A DNA stretch of 64,000 bases, from positions 511,100 to 575,099 of the forward strand of contig QANY01011938.1 of assembly GCA_003255025.1 (NCBI GenBank), in the 5' to 3' direction. The notes beneath the pieces are model-generated. The model was not told where the DNA came from. It made no database searches and saw only the letters and a list, made by a program, of their open reading frames with translations. This DNA is from Datisca glomerata (lineage: Eukaryota > Streptophyta > Magnoliopsida > Cucurbitales > Datiscaceae). Positions 10,850-22,857 of the stretch are shown here, piece by piece. Made by a program: the position numbers and the translations under genes. How positions within the stretch are numbered: the first letter of the stretch is position 1; each line of letters opens with the position of its first letter.

Positions 10850-11515
10850 ATGCCTGCAGCAATGGATGCTTCCGCTATTCAAAGACAACTGATAGATACT
10901 GAACCATTAAATGATTCAAACTATTCAGCCTGGAAATCATGGATTAACATAATGTTGGCCTTATTGGATTATGAATTTGTTCTTTTTGAAGAAAGACCCT
11001 CTGCTCCTACAGCTGAATCATCAAGTGTAGACAAGCTTTATAAGAAATGGACTAAAGCAAATACCATGGCTATTAGATTGATTAACGCTTTTATTAGTGA
11101 TGCTATTCAGAGTGACATTCTAGTTAAGGACACTGCTAGAGAACTTCTTGATTTGATTAAGTCTCAATTTGTGGTACCAAGAAGCAATTGCAGTATCATT
11201 ATCTTTCAAAGCTTATGAAAGCTAATTATGATGGTGTTGGCTTAGTGAGAGAATATATTTACAAAATGCGCAGACTTGCAAATGGACTTAGGGAACAAGG
11301 AATTTCTTTTGATGATGAACTTCTGATCCATATGGTGATTTTCTCTTCCTAAGTATTTTGAAACTTTGAGAGTGAATTATAATTCACAAGACACTAAGCG
11401 AGATATTAACCAGCTCCTAGCTTTATGTGTAGCTGAGGAGGAGCGGTTGAAGGGCATTAGAACTGCAATGATGATTTTTGAATCGAACTTAGTTAATGTG
11501 CCAATACTTGGTGGA
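10850..11515 (+). pseudogene. Copia element 1 gag remnant
   Basis: A 122-residue open frame starts at 10850 with LIDTEPLNDSNYSAWKSWI, the N-terminal copia Gag signature (L.G.NY..W). A frameshift at about 11190 moves the reading to LMKANYDGVGLVREYIYKMR and LREQGISFDDELLIHMV, and another to NYNSQDTKRDINQLLALCVA EEER (11366-11460). The CCHC zinc knuckle that should follow is missing, apparently deleted at about 11500. Non-functional. Confidence 0.85.
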
Positions 11516-13430
11516 TTGATTCTGCTACATCTGTTCATATATCTTGTTCATTACAAGGCCTTCACAGCCAGAGAAAACCCAAGGATGAGGATCATTTGTT
11601 CTTAGGCGATGAAAGTCAAGTTCAAGTAGAAGCTATTGTTCATTACTAGTTTTGTTTTAGAATTGCATAATATTTTTTATGTTCCAACTTTTAGGCGGAA
11701 TTTGATTTTCGGTTCAAAACTTGATGCTTCTGGCTTTCATGTTTCTTTTGGTGATGGACATGCTACTATTCATTATAATGACAACTTGGTTGGACATGGT
11801 GTCTTGATTGATGGCCTATATAAGTTATTAGGTGATGATTTTTATATTCTCGCTTCTTATTTTTCTACGGATTCTACTCTATCTAAAGTCAAACGTGTTT
11901 CTATCAAAGAATATTCGTCAATGTTGTGGCATAGGAGGATGTGGCATATTTCTAAAAGAAAATTAGAATGCTTGGTCAGGGATGGAATCATTGAGCCCTT
12001 AGATTTTTCAGACTTCAATTTTTGTGTGAAGGGGAAGATGAATAAGAAAAGAAATTAGGAGGCTACTCAAGCTGTAGACCTCTTGGATCTTGTTCATACA
12101 GACATTTATGGTCCTTTTCACGTTGTTGCTCCAGGTGGTCAAAGATATTTCATTAGCTTCATTGTTGATTTTTCAAGGTATGGTTATGTGTATCTTATTT
12201 ATAATACGTCTGAAGCTCTTGATATTTGTAAAATCTATTAAGCTGAGGTTGAAAAACAACTAGAATGAAAGATTATAGCTGTGAGGTCTGACATAGGTGG
12301 AGAATACTATGGGAGAATGGATAATGCAGGTGTGAATCATGTTCATTTTATCACATATCTTAAAGAACAAGAGATTGTGCCTCAATACACCAATCCTGAT
12401 TCTCCTGAACAAATCTCTTGTCACATATCTTTTAGGCATCAGCATGTTTGGGGATGTGTTGCAGAAGTAAAAATCGATAATCCAGACATAAAGAAACTTG
12501 ACTTGCGTACTGTCACTTGTTATTTTATTCAGTATCCAGATATATCAAAGGGTTATAGATTTTATTGTCCTTCCAGGTACCTGGAAGTTATTGAATCTTC
12601 TCATGCAAAGTTTATTGAGAATGATGATTCTAGTGGAAGTCTAGATCACCGTAAGAACAACAACTTTCACCACCTGATTCATATAAGTCTAGTACATTCT
12701 CACATTCTTCTTTCATACGAAATGGTGTTTCTATTTTGGATCTTGCACTCCTACCAGTTGATTCTCAAGTATTGCCTGCTTCAGTTTCTAATCCACGCAA
12801 TTTGCATCCCGCATCTACTTCTGACCTAGTTTTTGAGCCTTTACCCCTTAGAAGGTCAACTCGAGCTCGTCGACCTACTATACCGAGGGATTTTGAAGTG
12901 TATGTTAGTGAGGTTGACGTAACTAAACATGAGGATCATATTTCCTTTTCTCAGGCCACAGAAAGTCAAGAGTCTGAAAATGATTAGAAGCCATGAAAGA
13001 TGAAATGAAGTCAATGCATATTAATAATGTATGGGAACTCGCTGATCTACCAGATGGACGAAAGACAATTGAATGCAAATGAGTTTTTAAAACTAAGAAG
13101 GATTCACAAGGAAATGTCGAGAGGTATAAAGCAAGACTAGTAGCTAAAGGTTTTAAGCAGAAGCCTGGTGTAGATTTTTCAAAGACTTTTTCTCTAGTGT
13201 CGTCGAATGACTCATTAAGAGTTATTCTTGCCATTGTTGCACACTTCAATCTTAAGTTGCATCAAATGGATGTGAAGACAAATTTTCTTAATGGGGATCC
13301 TGATGAAGAGATTTACATGGTTCAATCAGAATATTTTATCATTCAAGGATAAGAAAATCAGGTTTGTAGATTGAACAAGTCAAGTATTCATAGCCGTCAG
13401 AATATATGGTGCTCTCTAAGGTTTTATCTC
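11500..13430 (+). pseudogene. Copia element 1 pol remnant (protease/integrase/RT pieces)
   Basis: Protease: WWIDSATSVHISCSLQGL at about 11510 is a copia aspartic protease site with the D-S-A/G motif. Pre-integrase: FRRNLIFGSKLDASGFHVSF and LWHRRMWHISKRKLE (11636-12055) resemble the GAG_pre-integrs domain. Integrase: LLDLVHTDIYGPF, then YFISFIVDFSRYGYVYLI and VRSDIGGEYYG hold the first two acidic residues of the D,D-35-E triad; the rest is deleted at about 12400. After a spacer, RRSTRARRPTIPRDFEVYV leads into RT: LVAKGFKQKPGVDFSKTF and LKLHQMDVKTNFLNGDPDEE (13130-13310). The reading breaks up at 13330-13430 before YVDD. Many stops and frameshifts. Confidence 0.85.
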
Positions 13431-13469
13431 ACAGGAAAGTTGAATATCTCAAATGATGAATCTATTCTC

Positions 13470-13533
13470 AAGTACACTCTATATTTAAATTAATGATTTC
13501 TATGAGAGATCCTTGATTAATTTAAACCTAACA
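13470..13533 (+). repeat. Truncated 3' LTR of copia element 1
   Basis: About 60 bases similar to the end of the 5' LTR (tgatttctatgagag, then tttaaacctaaca). The first roughly 300 bases of the LTR are gone, yet the outer edge still abuts the TTTTG duplication. Confidence 0.75.
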
Positions 13534-13538
13534 TTTTG

Positions 13539-14524
13539 AGCTATAAAGTCGAATATCACTGCACATTATATCTTTGGTCGAAATGATATTTTTTTATGAG
13601 AAAAAACATGTGTCCGGATTCCATCATTACTACTAATAATTTGTACTCGAGTGTTAGTTTCTCTCCACTTTTACTATTTCTTATACAATTTTGAATGATC
13701 TCACCTATTTATTTCACAATTGATTGTTAGTAAGGGAATGACACTATAACCTTTAAATACAATAGGATCAAAATGTGATTTTACACTTGATTTTATGAGT
13801 ACTTATATCTAGAAAATTTACATCATGAATGAAAGATATATTTATAACTATATATAAGAGGAAATTAGGTTATAAGAAATCATAGTAAGATATTATCTCC
13901 ATTTAATCCAAATTGCAATACCAGTAAAACTCTCATTAACAAACTTCCGGCTATAAAATGATCAATATCTTGGTTTTCTTTTCTTTTATTCTTTTTCAAA
14001 AATGATCGATAGCCTGCTTGTCTGTCTAAATCGATATCTGGTTTGAATTTTATTTCTAGTAATAGAAAACAATATTTACCATGATGACAAAAAATAAACA
14101 CGACTAGAATAAAATAGAATGACGAATATTTACCATGATAGGGTAAAATTGGAATAATTAATCAATATATAACATCTCATTCACCTTAACCAAACAAAGA
14201 AATAATAATGATAATTATTCATAACTTAAATTGTCAAATCATTTTAATAAATCATAAGACAGTAACTTATAAATGAATGTTAAAATAATATAATGACGAG
14301 ATAAATTAAAAAGCAAAAGAGAAAAAAATATAAGACGAATACTTGCTGAAGCAAATTCGTATTTGCATACTCTCGTAAATATTTTGCAGATATGTTTCCC
14401 CCAACCCAATTCTTCTCATCCAGTGATTCCAAAAGGGAATTTCATAAAGACATCAATTGCCGATTCTATATCCTAGCACTTAAATTATTTACATAAAAAA
14501 GAAAAGTTTGAATTTTTTTTTTTG
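13539..14524. other. AT-rich spacer without recognisable genes
   Basis: No coding signature on either strand. Small repeated phrases such as atttaccatgatga/atttaccatgatagg (14076 and 14129) are present. Confidence 0.6.
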
Positions 14525-14566
14525 GGGGGGGGGGGGGGGGNNNNNNNNNNGGGGGGGGGGGGGGGG
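14525..14566. other. Poly-G run containing an assembly gap
   Basis: A homopolymeric G run interrupted by ten N at 14541-14550, with G on both sides. The real length is unknown; it lies about 110 bp beyond the transporter stop codon. Confidence 0.95.
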
Positions 14567-14677
14567 TAATGGGGAATTCAAAAAGGAGAAAATGCGGAAA
14601 TATAAAAATAAAAATATTCTGAAATGTCACTAAGAAAATATAAGAAGGGTGGAAAAATACAAGAAGATTGAGAAATA

Positions 14678-17600
14678 TCAACTGGGTCCTTGAGTAAGTC
14701 TCTGCATTTCACTTTGGTCATTGAGAGTTTCAATGAGCAGAGGAGGGGCATATTGGGCAGTTCCCTGATGTTCTTCAGAATCTTGGCAGAAGGAAAGGAT
14801 GATGGTATCAATTGACATTTCTACCACTCCAAAGAACAGAGTTGCTACTACATACCCCAGACACCAGCAAACCTGCATTTGTTCAAAAAGACACCACTTC
14901 ACTTACTATGACATATTTTTCATTTTAGTCCCTCATATAACTTTTAACCCAATGTCAATCATGTTTTCTGGTCTATTTTGTAAGTGAAATAATGAAAAAT
15001 GACAGACAACTTGGACATATATAATGACTTGACATATTGCTAGCTGAGTATTTACTTTAGGACTTTGGAATAAGGACTTGACTGAAATTATATCAAAAGT
15101 TGAATTATTCTGAACTAAACGATGCAAATAGCCGAACTAAAGTGACACAATAAAAGCTCAACCAAGTTCTAATATCAAGTTGAAAATTTCAGTCCGTTCA
15201 CTCTTTAAAACTTAGGTGTTAAGGAGATGAGAACTTAGTCTTTTTAATCAGCACAGCAGGACAAAACCAGGCGACGTGAGCCAATATCCCGACAATGTTT
15301 TATATATTTTCGTCAACATTTGAGACAATCTAAACCATTTAAATAATTTCAATGGTCCCTATCATTGAAATTTCAAGAAAAGAAGTTACGAGCTTTCAAA
15401 CAGAGGAATAACTAAACCTAACTATGGTTTCTCCTAGTTCCAAGCCATTGACATGAAAGACTAGTGATCCGATCCGCGAAAAGTCGAATCTTTACGCTTA
15501 TTTCCTATCCCTACCTAGTACCTAATCCTATTATGAAAACCAATCAAATTATAGATTAAAGCATTCTTATAGTTAAGGAAAGCAGCTTCAAATGAGTTTC
15601 TATATAAGTAGATCGAAAAAAAACGTACCAGAACAGGGAACAGTGGGGAAGAGATCTTGTTATGGGCAGAGCTATATCTGTGTGTATCCAACATTAGAAA
15701 AGCGAAAACCGCGCTTGAAAGGCTGACACACAGTTTCCCTAGAAATAGAATAACATCTCCAATCACATTCACTCGTCCTATCCGGAGTATGTTATTTATA
15801 ATCAGCTCTGTTGCTATTGCAGACGCCTTGCAAAAACTCTTTCCCGTTATAGCAACCTGCAAAATGAAAACGGTAAGTTTTATGTCCATTGCGATACAAC
15901 ATAAGATATCACGTTCAGTAATTACCATAATGTAAGCATTGCGGTTCACTGATTTGATCGTCCATTCAACACATCGGAGGCAACCTTGTGAAGAATGATA
16001 AGCCACCTTTCCAAACCAGTTATGAGGTGTGGTATTATTAGCAACTTTCAGTCTGCGACGGACTGACTCAAGCATGAAACGGATTGATTCAATAAACGAC
16101 ACGATTAATGAGCCAAGAGCCATGGACCCAAGACTATATCTCACAAGCCGCTTCATAGACGAGAAAACAGGAAGGAATGGAATTCCTGGCTGCATTTGAC
16201 AAAAAATAATTAGAACTAAAGTAGGAAAAGTTAAACAAAAAGAGTTTTATCAGCTGAGCAAGCTCCAAAGTTAAATACATCCAGGAGTTTTTTAGTTTTC
16301 CTAAGACAGCAAAAGAGATTAACTGTTCATATGTTTCAAGCAATCTATAGAATTAGGATAAGGCATAAAGGGAAAATTCCTCCCAAAATAGTTTACGTTA
16401 CGAGTTAGGAAAAATAGTTGGATTGGGCCGGTTATATAATCTTGTCTTTTCACATTTAAACTAACACATGTTTTATAGAATGGACTTATGTGTTACTTAA
16501 GCAAATTACAGGGGGTGTTAGATGAATTTTCTCTAATGGGTTAGTACTTAGTAGCGTACCGATGTTTCACCACGAGCCCAATAGTAAGAGGCAACAGAGC
16601 CTGCAATGACAGTTGAAGAGCAAGCGATAAAGAATTGAGTTGCCCAGTAACAACCAAATAGGTGGAAAAGGATGGCAATGCCAATATGAGGAGTGTAATG
16701 AATACTATAACCACAGCACCGATCACAGTTAACCCGATTTGGAACAAGATCGTAAGCGCAGCAGTTGGAATTGCAGTTATTCTGAACAACCTGACCAGAA
16801 CTAAAGAGATGGAGAGCTGCTGAAAGCCAGAACATGTAAAAAATTGCAAGGATGGCATATGGTATGACGGGAAAAATTATGAGCGCTTGAACTTCTCCGA
16901 TGACCTTCGCAGCAACCTGCATCAATACAGATTTTGAGTAAAACGTAAAGATTACCGGAGACTTTAATAACCAGAAGAAGTTCAGAAAGATAAGAGTCCA
17001 TAGTTTTGATAGTTCATTGACTGATGAACAAGAATTAAGGCCCTATTTGGTATGAGTTTTAGATCAATTTTATTTCTCTTTTTGGAATGAAAATTTGCTC
17101 AAAAACACGTTTTTGAAATGTGTATATTGAGTGTTTGAATTTTCAAACAAGTTTTGAGAAAATTCATGCTGAAAAGCTTCTTGAATACTATTACCAAGTA
17201 CTGAATACGTTTCGGCTATTCAAATGTTGGTGGAAAACAACATTTGACCCAGCAGATGGGTCATGCCCAGTTCTATCAAGCAAGCTGTGTTGGGCTGGTT
17301 TTCTTTAAATGGAAGTTCCATAAACAAGTCTTTTTGGGCGATGGTTATCCACGCTCTCTTTTGGGCTATTTGGTTCGAGAGGAATCAGAGGATGTTTGAG
17401 GGGATAGAAAATTCTTTTTGTAAAGTATTCTTATACTTTAGAGGCATTCTTTTAGAATGGGTGAACACCCTTTTCCCCTGGTTGGTTTTGAGAAAATCTG
17501 GGTGAATAGCCTCCTTTTTTTGTGTTTTTAGTCTGTTGTTTCAGGTTGTATCTGCCTTATCTCGGGGTCTTTTTTCTAATATAATTCTTACTTATAAAAA

Positions 17601-20600
17601 AAAATGTTGGTGGAAAACAACATTGTTTCCATTGTTTCAAAACCAATCTTCAAATCACCAACTAGATAGACCCTATCCAAGATGTTATAGAAAACATCTC
17701 ATCCTAAAAATAAGAGGAGAGAAAACAGAGAAATGGATAGCAAGAAGTTCAAGCTACGTAAAAGTTCAAAGTCTGACATGAAATTCATAGTACTTTTTTT
17801 TTTAATTTCAAAAGAGAATAATCCAAACTCATTTGTCATATTTCATGACAATCACTAACCTTGAGGACAGAGGTTGCCATAAGGATGCGCCGGATGATAG
17901 CAATTGACGTGAGGACAGAAACGACCGTGATAAAGGTCATAAGAATCGCACTAGCCCGAAGATGATTCAACTCCTGAAAGATGAAAACTATCAATTAATT
18001 GATGTTTTTAGAGACTTCAAAATATGAAGACTCCATTAATTGAGTTACCCACCCTTCCGAATATGTGGATGTACAGATCATGCTCGCCAATGATGGGGGA
18101 TATGGCACCATTTCCTATCCATCCAGCTAAAAGTTTAAAAGAAAAAAAACAAATTACATTATGCCTTATATCTGAATAAGAATAGTATTTGTAGTTAAAT
18201 AAATGAATAAATATCTTCCTTTCTTAACTAAAGAAAATAATTTAAAAGTTCTATATGTCGAATTCAACGAATAAATATCTTCCTTTTCTTAACTAAAGAA
18301 AAGGATTTAAAAGTTCTATATGTCAAAGAGACGAAAGCTTGTCTTATTCCAAAAGAAAAAATAGATTAGGTAACCTTATTCAAATCAACCTTATAGTCAG
18401 GAAGAAGGAAGAAGATATGGTCCTCACCTTTAAGGTAATAAAACATTGTGACTGATATAATAAGAATATTAAACACGGCTACTGTTATCCAAGGCATAGC
18501 TGCAACCAAATGTCGAATCATCAACAGCCAAATCACTGCCAAAAATAGTGGCAAAATTCCTCCGCAAACAATCAATACCGGCCATGCTTTTCCAACGTCA
18601 GCCATATATCTCTGTAGTCAGGAAAATGAATTTTAGACCCTACATAACACGCATGGGGAATTGAATGCAAGACATAAGATAGAAAACATAGCTAAACAAC
18701 CTATGATGTATGAAATATGAACATTTGAAATGCTAAAGATACTCTATTAATGACCCTTTTCTCAGAAAACAACACAAGTGAGAAGGAAGTAGACAATCCT
18801 CCCAAGGGTTCCCTCCGAAATCGACTAGTCTAGGGGAATCTGTCTTTGGTAAGGTGAAATTACATTTTACCTTTAAGACAGATGACCTAGAATTAACCGA
18901 CCTATGAATGGATTTATCTATGATAATGTCCTCATTGATGTTCAATCCACCCATCTGCCGCCAATGCCTTAACGAAACATTTGATGCACGAGCAACAAAT
19001 TGACAGCTCCAATAAACTGCGGAGGAAAAAGGGGAATTACTCCCAATAGAGATAAAAAACAGGAATAGAAATTCATAAAAGAAGCTGAATCTATTATTGC
19101 ATCTAAAATAACTGTAATATAGAAGATAAAATATAAAATTGCAGCTTAAGAGAATAAGATTCAGACCATTTACACTTGGAAATATGACAGGGTAACAAGG
19201 GCCCTGAAGATTAACAGAGCTGTTTCTCATTTCGGGTGTGAGGAACTCATAGTAATCATAATTCCTGTCGATCCAATCATCCATTGAGATAGTGATATTG
19301 CCTTCTGGATAATCACATACCCAATTTAGAGAGTCTTCGGAAGGGATAGGACAATCCAGCAGGCAAATGCTCCGAGCATCTGATAACTTAAACTGGCTAT
19401 TCTTTAGACCACTTTGATACACCTGATTAGGATTTAACCAATATTTAAGCTCCAATTCACGAAGACCGGGTTTTGCATGCTTGTCACCACAAACATTTCC
19501 TTTATAGTCCAGCCCATAAGTAAGCCTGATAAGCCACAGTACAACTAGTTACAATAATGTAGAGTTTAGCACAGAAATGAACAGAACAGAAATCGTAAGT
19601 CACGTCACAATAACGTGCATGTAACAACAGGAAAGATAAGAGTGAATTCTACTAATAAATAAAAAATATATGAGATGCGTATTATCATCAGAACATGAAT
19701 TGTAGAAATGGAGTCTTTTGCTAAGAGGACAGAATGTGAAGTAAAATACATTGCTTATACCAATTTCTAAAAGGGTATATCACCTCTAACTTTATTCCAT
19801 ACTATAATACGTCAAAGAAAAATAATTCTAGAAAAATCCACACATGATTTTTATGATGTTGTCAAGAGCTAATAACCTCTTACTCTATCAGCTAATTCAA
19901 TAAAACAATGTGTGACGTGTAAATCCCACCACGTAACACCTAGCTGGAAGAACATGAAGTTCTTTGCAAACCTCAAATAGCTTAGTTTGTTAATATCTCA
20001 AACCCCTATTACAGTGGGCAAACGAAGTGAAAACAACATGAAAATATGACTTTTGTAGAAATAGGTTATATTAAATTCACAGCCAAAAGAAGGGGAAAAT
20101 CAGAAAATTCAGCAAATAACTATATCAAAAGTTGTGCGGAAGACAAGAGTGCAGTTTTCCAGTAGCTTGAACACCTGCTTGCATATCTTTAACACTAACC
20201 TACCTAAATTGAAGACTAAGTATTCAAATCCCCAAACAAAGTAGAATTACTAGCATTGACTCAAATATCAGTAGCAAATAATATCGTTCTTGTTCATCCT
20301 AAAATCCTTCCACGGCCAAGCCAAAGTGAAGAAATAGGTTATATTAAATTCACAGCCAAAAGAAGGGGAAAAGCAGAAAATTCAGCAAATAACCATGTCC
20401 AAAGTTGAGAAGTAGACAAAATAATGAGAAACTAACCACAGTCATTTAATGCACTAGACTTGAGAGCTAAAAACAACCCATTTTAAGAAAACCCATTATC
20501 AATTTCAACTTAAATCTCCAATAGGAAGATAAAATACGCATAAACAAAAGAGTGTCCGGCTAAGCTACGGGTGGTGCTATCAGAATCTGCACCTTAATGG

Positions 20601-20777
20601 GTTTCCTTTGTTAAACCCAAAGCTGGAGTTAACAATCATGGCGATCCAAAAAGCAATAAAGAATACGAGGAAGGCAATGTCTCTGCATTTTCTGTTGTGG
20701 CTTATGATTCCACCCATTTGGGCATTCCCATCACTAGATGGGTACCTCCCTATTACTGCCCCCAAATGACCCCTCAT
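14678..20777 (-). CDS. CHER1-like: Choline transporter-like protein (CTL family), 10 exons
   Basis: Predicted join on the - strand: 20777-20593, 19525-19167, 19016-18871, 18611-18428, 18126-18053, 17973-17860, 16916-16560, 16189-15926, 15856-15629, 14872-14678. All introns are GT-AG and all junction phases agree, giving 702 codons with stop, the usual length for plant CHER1/CTL1. Landmarks: MRGHLGAVIGRYPSSDG (start), CRDIAFLVFFIAFWIAMIVN (first membrane span), a Cys-rich extracellular loop (ICLLDCP, GPCYPVIFPSVN), VYWSCQFVARASNVSLRHW, several hydrophobic spans (e.g. WPVLIVCGGILPLFLAVIWL), the CDRCCGYSIHYTPHIGIAI loop and a conserved IDTIILSFCQDSEEHQGTAQ tail. The family are multi-pass membrane proteins; CHER1 is implicated in choline distribution and sieve-plate/phloem development. 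I chose the ATG of MRG as conserved; an in-frame ATG two codons upstream also exists. No lesion was found. Confidence 0.95.
17245..17601 (+). mobile_element. 5'-truncated LINE inserted in intron 6 of the transporter
   Basis: A 357-bp insertion flanked by a perfect 23-bp direct repeat (17222-17244 and 17602-17624; it starts aaatgttggtgg) and ending in an A-rich tail (cttataaaaaa). Inside, on the + strand and so antisense to the host gene, is a reading with FWAMVIHALFWAIWFERNQR and MFEGIENSF, the C-terminal region after the RT zinc domain of plant LINEs. Long duplication, A tail and 5' truncation are the marks of target-primed reverse transcription. Confidence 0.9.
18205..18328. repeat. Tandem 62-bp duplication in intron 4 of the transporter
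   Basis: Two copies of a unit starting aataaatatcttcct and containing aacta aagaaaa and ttctatatgtc, differing at a few bases. Confidence 0.85.
20058..20393. repeat. Direct duplication in intron 1 of the transporter
   Basis: About 62 bp starting gaaataggttatattaaatt occurs at 20059-20120 and again at 20331-20392 with very few differences, 272 bp apart. Confidence 0.88.
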
Positions 20778-20935
20778 TTTCATAGACACTGTTTCAGCTT
20801 CGATCTTCAGCAATTGGAGAGAGAATTTTGGTGAAGGAATGAGCTTTTTTAGAGAGAGAAAGAAGAGTAGTAGTAGTGTGGAAGCCAAGAGGGGGAGGGA
20901 GGGGTTGTGTGTGTGAAAAAGTACCAAAGGCAAAG
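20778..20935 (-). promoter_or_regulatory. 5' leader region of the transporter gene
   Basis: Read on the - strand, a pyrimidine-rich leader (CCCTCCCTCCCCCTCTT, about 20895) precedes the start codon, with AAACCC (telo-box-like) near 20935. The open frame continues upstream of MRG but lacks conserved sequence, so I treat it as untranslated. Promoter position is inferred, with no clear TATA box. Confidence 0.4.
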
Positions 20936-20940
20936 GGTTT

Positions 20941-22198
20941 TAGATTTAAAATTTAATTTTTTAAAAGATTTAATTTTTGGAGTTTAAGACAAAGATCTTA
21001 CCAGTGCTGTTACTGTAAACTGTGTTAAAGTATTCCTTGTCAAGTGGCTTTAGTTAAGACATTTCAGATGGCTCGGCTTACGTTTCTGTCTCATGAGTTA
21101 TGAGCTACTTTTTCGCAAAACTAATTTTCGAATAAATTAGTTATTAAAAATAATATATTATATTATAAGATTAAAATAAAATACAATGATTTTATTTGAT
21201 TTGATTTAGTGATTAAATCTGCAGTTTTGTGATAAGATAAAAATTAAGTTATTTTAATTAATTAATCTTGGAACGAAACAAACAGAGAGCTTTATTGGTT
21301 GGAGTGAGCCTTTTATTGGTTAGCGTGAGCCTTGAAGCCGTGAATAGAAGAAACAAGCCGTTAAGGAAGTATTAATTAAATATCAAAGTTTTGATCTAAT
21401 TTAATCCCGCCGCTAGCTGATAAAGACGCTAAAAGTGGTAATTTCTGTATGTTTCTCATCTCTACATGGTCCCCTGCTGTTCTGTTCCTCGAAGGTGTTC
21501 GGATAGGTGCTCTCCCCGCCCCTGCAAAATCTGGTCCGTTCTTTAAGAAATGAACTTATTTTATCCCATAATTTACTAGTTCAATGACCAGAATGCATAG
21601 AATTGAAAAAGGTTGATCAAAATTCTCCAAGTTGCTTTACCTTTTATCATGTCATTAACTTTTTACAAATATTATATACAAAACTACATAATTAGATAAA
21701 TATTATATATTTGATGAATGACGACCACGATAATAGATTATAAAATTAGATGGTTTTGTAGTTTCTTTTCCATTAACAAAATAATTTGTGTAACGGAGAG
21801 GTTTTTATTTAATACGTATAATAACTATTTTTTTGTCACAAAAGGGTATAATTGTCACCTCTTAAGTTGGGTAGGAAATTGTGTAAGCTATCGCAATATA
21901 TAAAAAAAATAAAAATGATGACAAAAGAAATTCACTTGTCAAGCTTTAATAAAAAATAAAAAGACATTAGATAATGTTGGATTTCCAAACCTTGGCATAC
22001 ATGTAAGAATAAAGCATATTTAGTTGAAGTGTAAATTACACTGAATATATTCCTTCATGTCTTCACACATTGAAAAAGTGCTATATTTTCTGATCTACTC
22101 TACCTTTTTTATGGTAAATATTGAATATATTTATCTATATTCTATAACATATATACACATGGATAAAGCAGAGAAATAATTTTTTAACAAAAATTACC
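20941..22198. other. Upstream spacer without recognisable genes
   Basis: AT-rich, no coding signature. A short local duplication (cttttattggtt, 21303 region; gtgagcctt twice) is seen. Confidence 0.6.
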
Positions 22199-22473
22199 CA
22201 CCACTACCGGGGCCGACTCGAAGTTTGACGAGGTCTTAGGCGAAAATTTTAAATTAGGCCTCTCTAATTATATTTTATGTAAAATATTATAATGTTTATC
22301 CTTCTTACCTTTAAGATACAAATTTATTATCAATCAATGAATCAATACGCTCATTTTGACAATATTATCAATTAAGAGCTAAAAATTGTACCAACTCATT
22401 TTCTATATTATGTATAAGACAAACTTTTCATCATTTTGAATCCCCTGAGCATAAAAGATTTTTAAAAAGATTT

Positions 22474-22844
22474 TGTTGGAAAACTTGATTCGGACGTCCA
22501 TGATGAGTCGATCTGACTCGATTTTGAAAATGAACGATTGATAGATTTTCATGTGAAAAACTATCAATAGTGGTTAATATAAAAAATTATCATTAACTTC
22601 TATGGGGGAAGAACTTCATTTTGATTTTAGAGAAGGAAAATTCAAACCTATTGATTATCAATGGTGAAAATCATTCCTCCAACATCAAAACTAAGTTTTC
22701 AAATATAAATAAAGGACTCTTGGGTTGTGAAACAAGTGGGGAGTTCATTTTCATAATTTTCTATAAGATCCGGCACGTAATTCATCATTTCGATCTATTC
22801 CGCTGCGTAATCAAATAAGTATTATTGACTAGATTATTTCTACA
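22474..22844 (+). repeat. 5' LTR of copia element 2
   Basis: 371 bp, aligned end to end with the 3' copy. A palindromic segment near position 50 of the LTR (tagattttcatgtgaaaaacta) is shared. The 5' copy carries about 16 extra bases (ttgggttgtgaaacaa region, 22720) absent from the 3' copy. Confidence 0.93.
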
Positions 22845-22845
22845 T

Positions 22846-22857
22846 TGATATCAGAGT
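22846..22857 (+). promoter_or_regulatory. Primer binding site of copia element 2
   Basis: tgatatcagagt follows the LTR by one base and matches the initiator tRNA-Met site TGGTATCAGAGC with few changes. Confidence 0.8.

Larger units (their letters stand above)
9371..13533 (+). mobile_element. Ty1/copia retrotransposon, deleted and decayed
   Basis: Flanked by the direct 5-bp repeat TTTTG (9366-9370 and 13534-13538). The 5' LTR starts TGTTGGAAAA and the 3' end is TTTAAACCTAACA, matching the 5' LTR end TTTAAACTTAACA. A tRNA-Met-type primer binding site follows the 5' LTR. The gag, protease/integrase and reverse transcriptase order fits copia. Large internal deletions removed the zinc knuckle region, the integrase C-terminus, the rest of the RT, RNase H and most of the 3' LTR. 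Confidence 0.9.

Noticed and set aside
14466..14681. Frame spanning the poly-G/N gap
   Set aside because: Contains undetermined residues and a homopolymer; no conserved sequence.
15657..15935. + strand frame overlapping a transporter exon
   Set aside because: Antisense shadow of the exon at 15629-15856; the conserved protein is on the - strand.
17041..17830. Possible TIR element (ggccctatttggtatgag) around the intronic LINE
   Set aside because: The opposite end resembles it only weakly after reversal and no target duplication was seen; kept as unproven.
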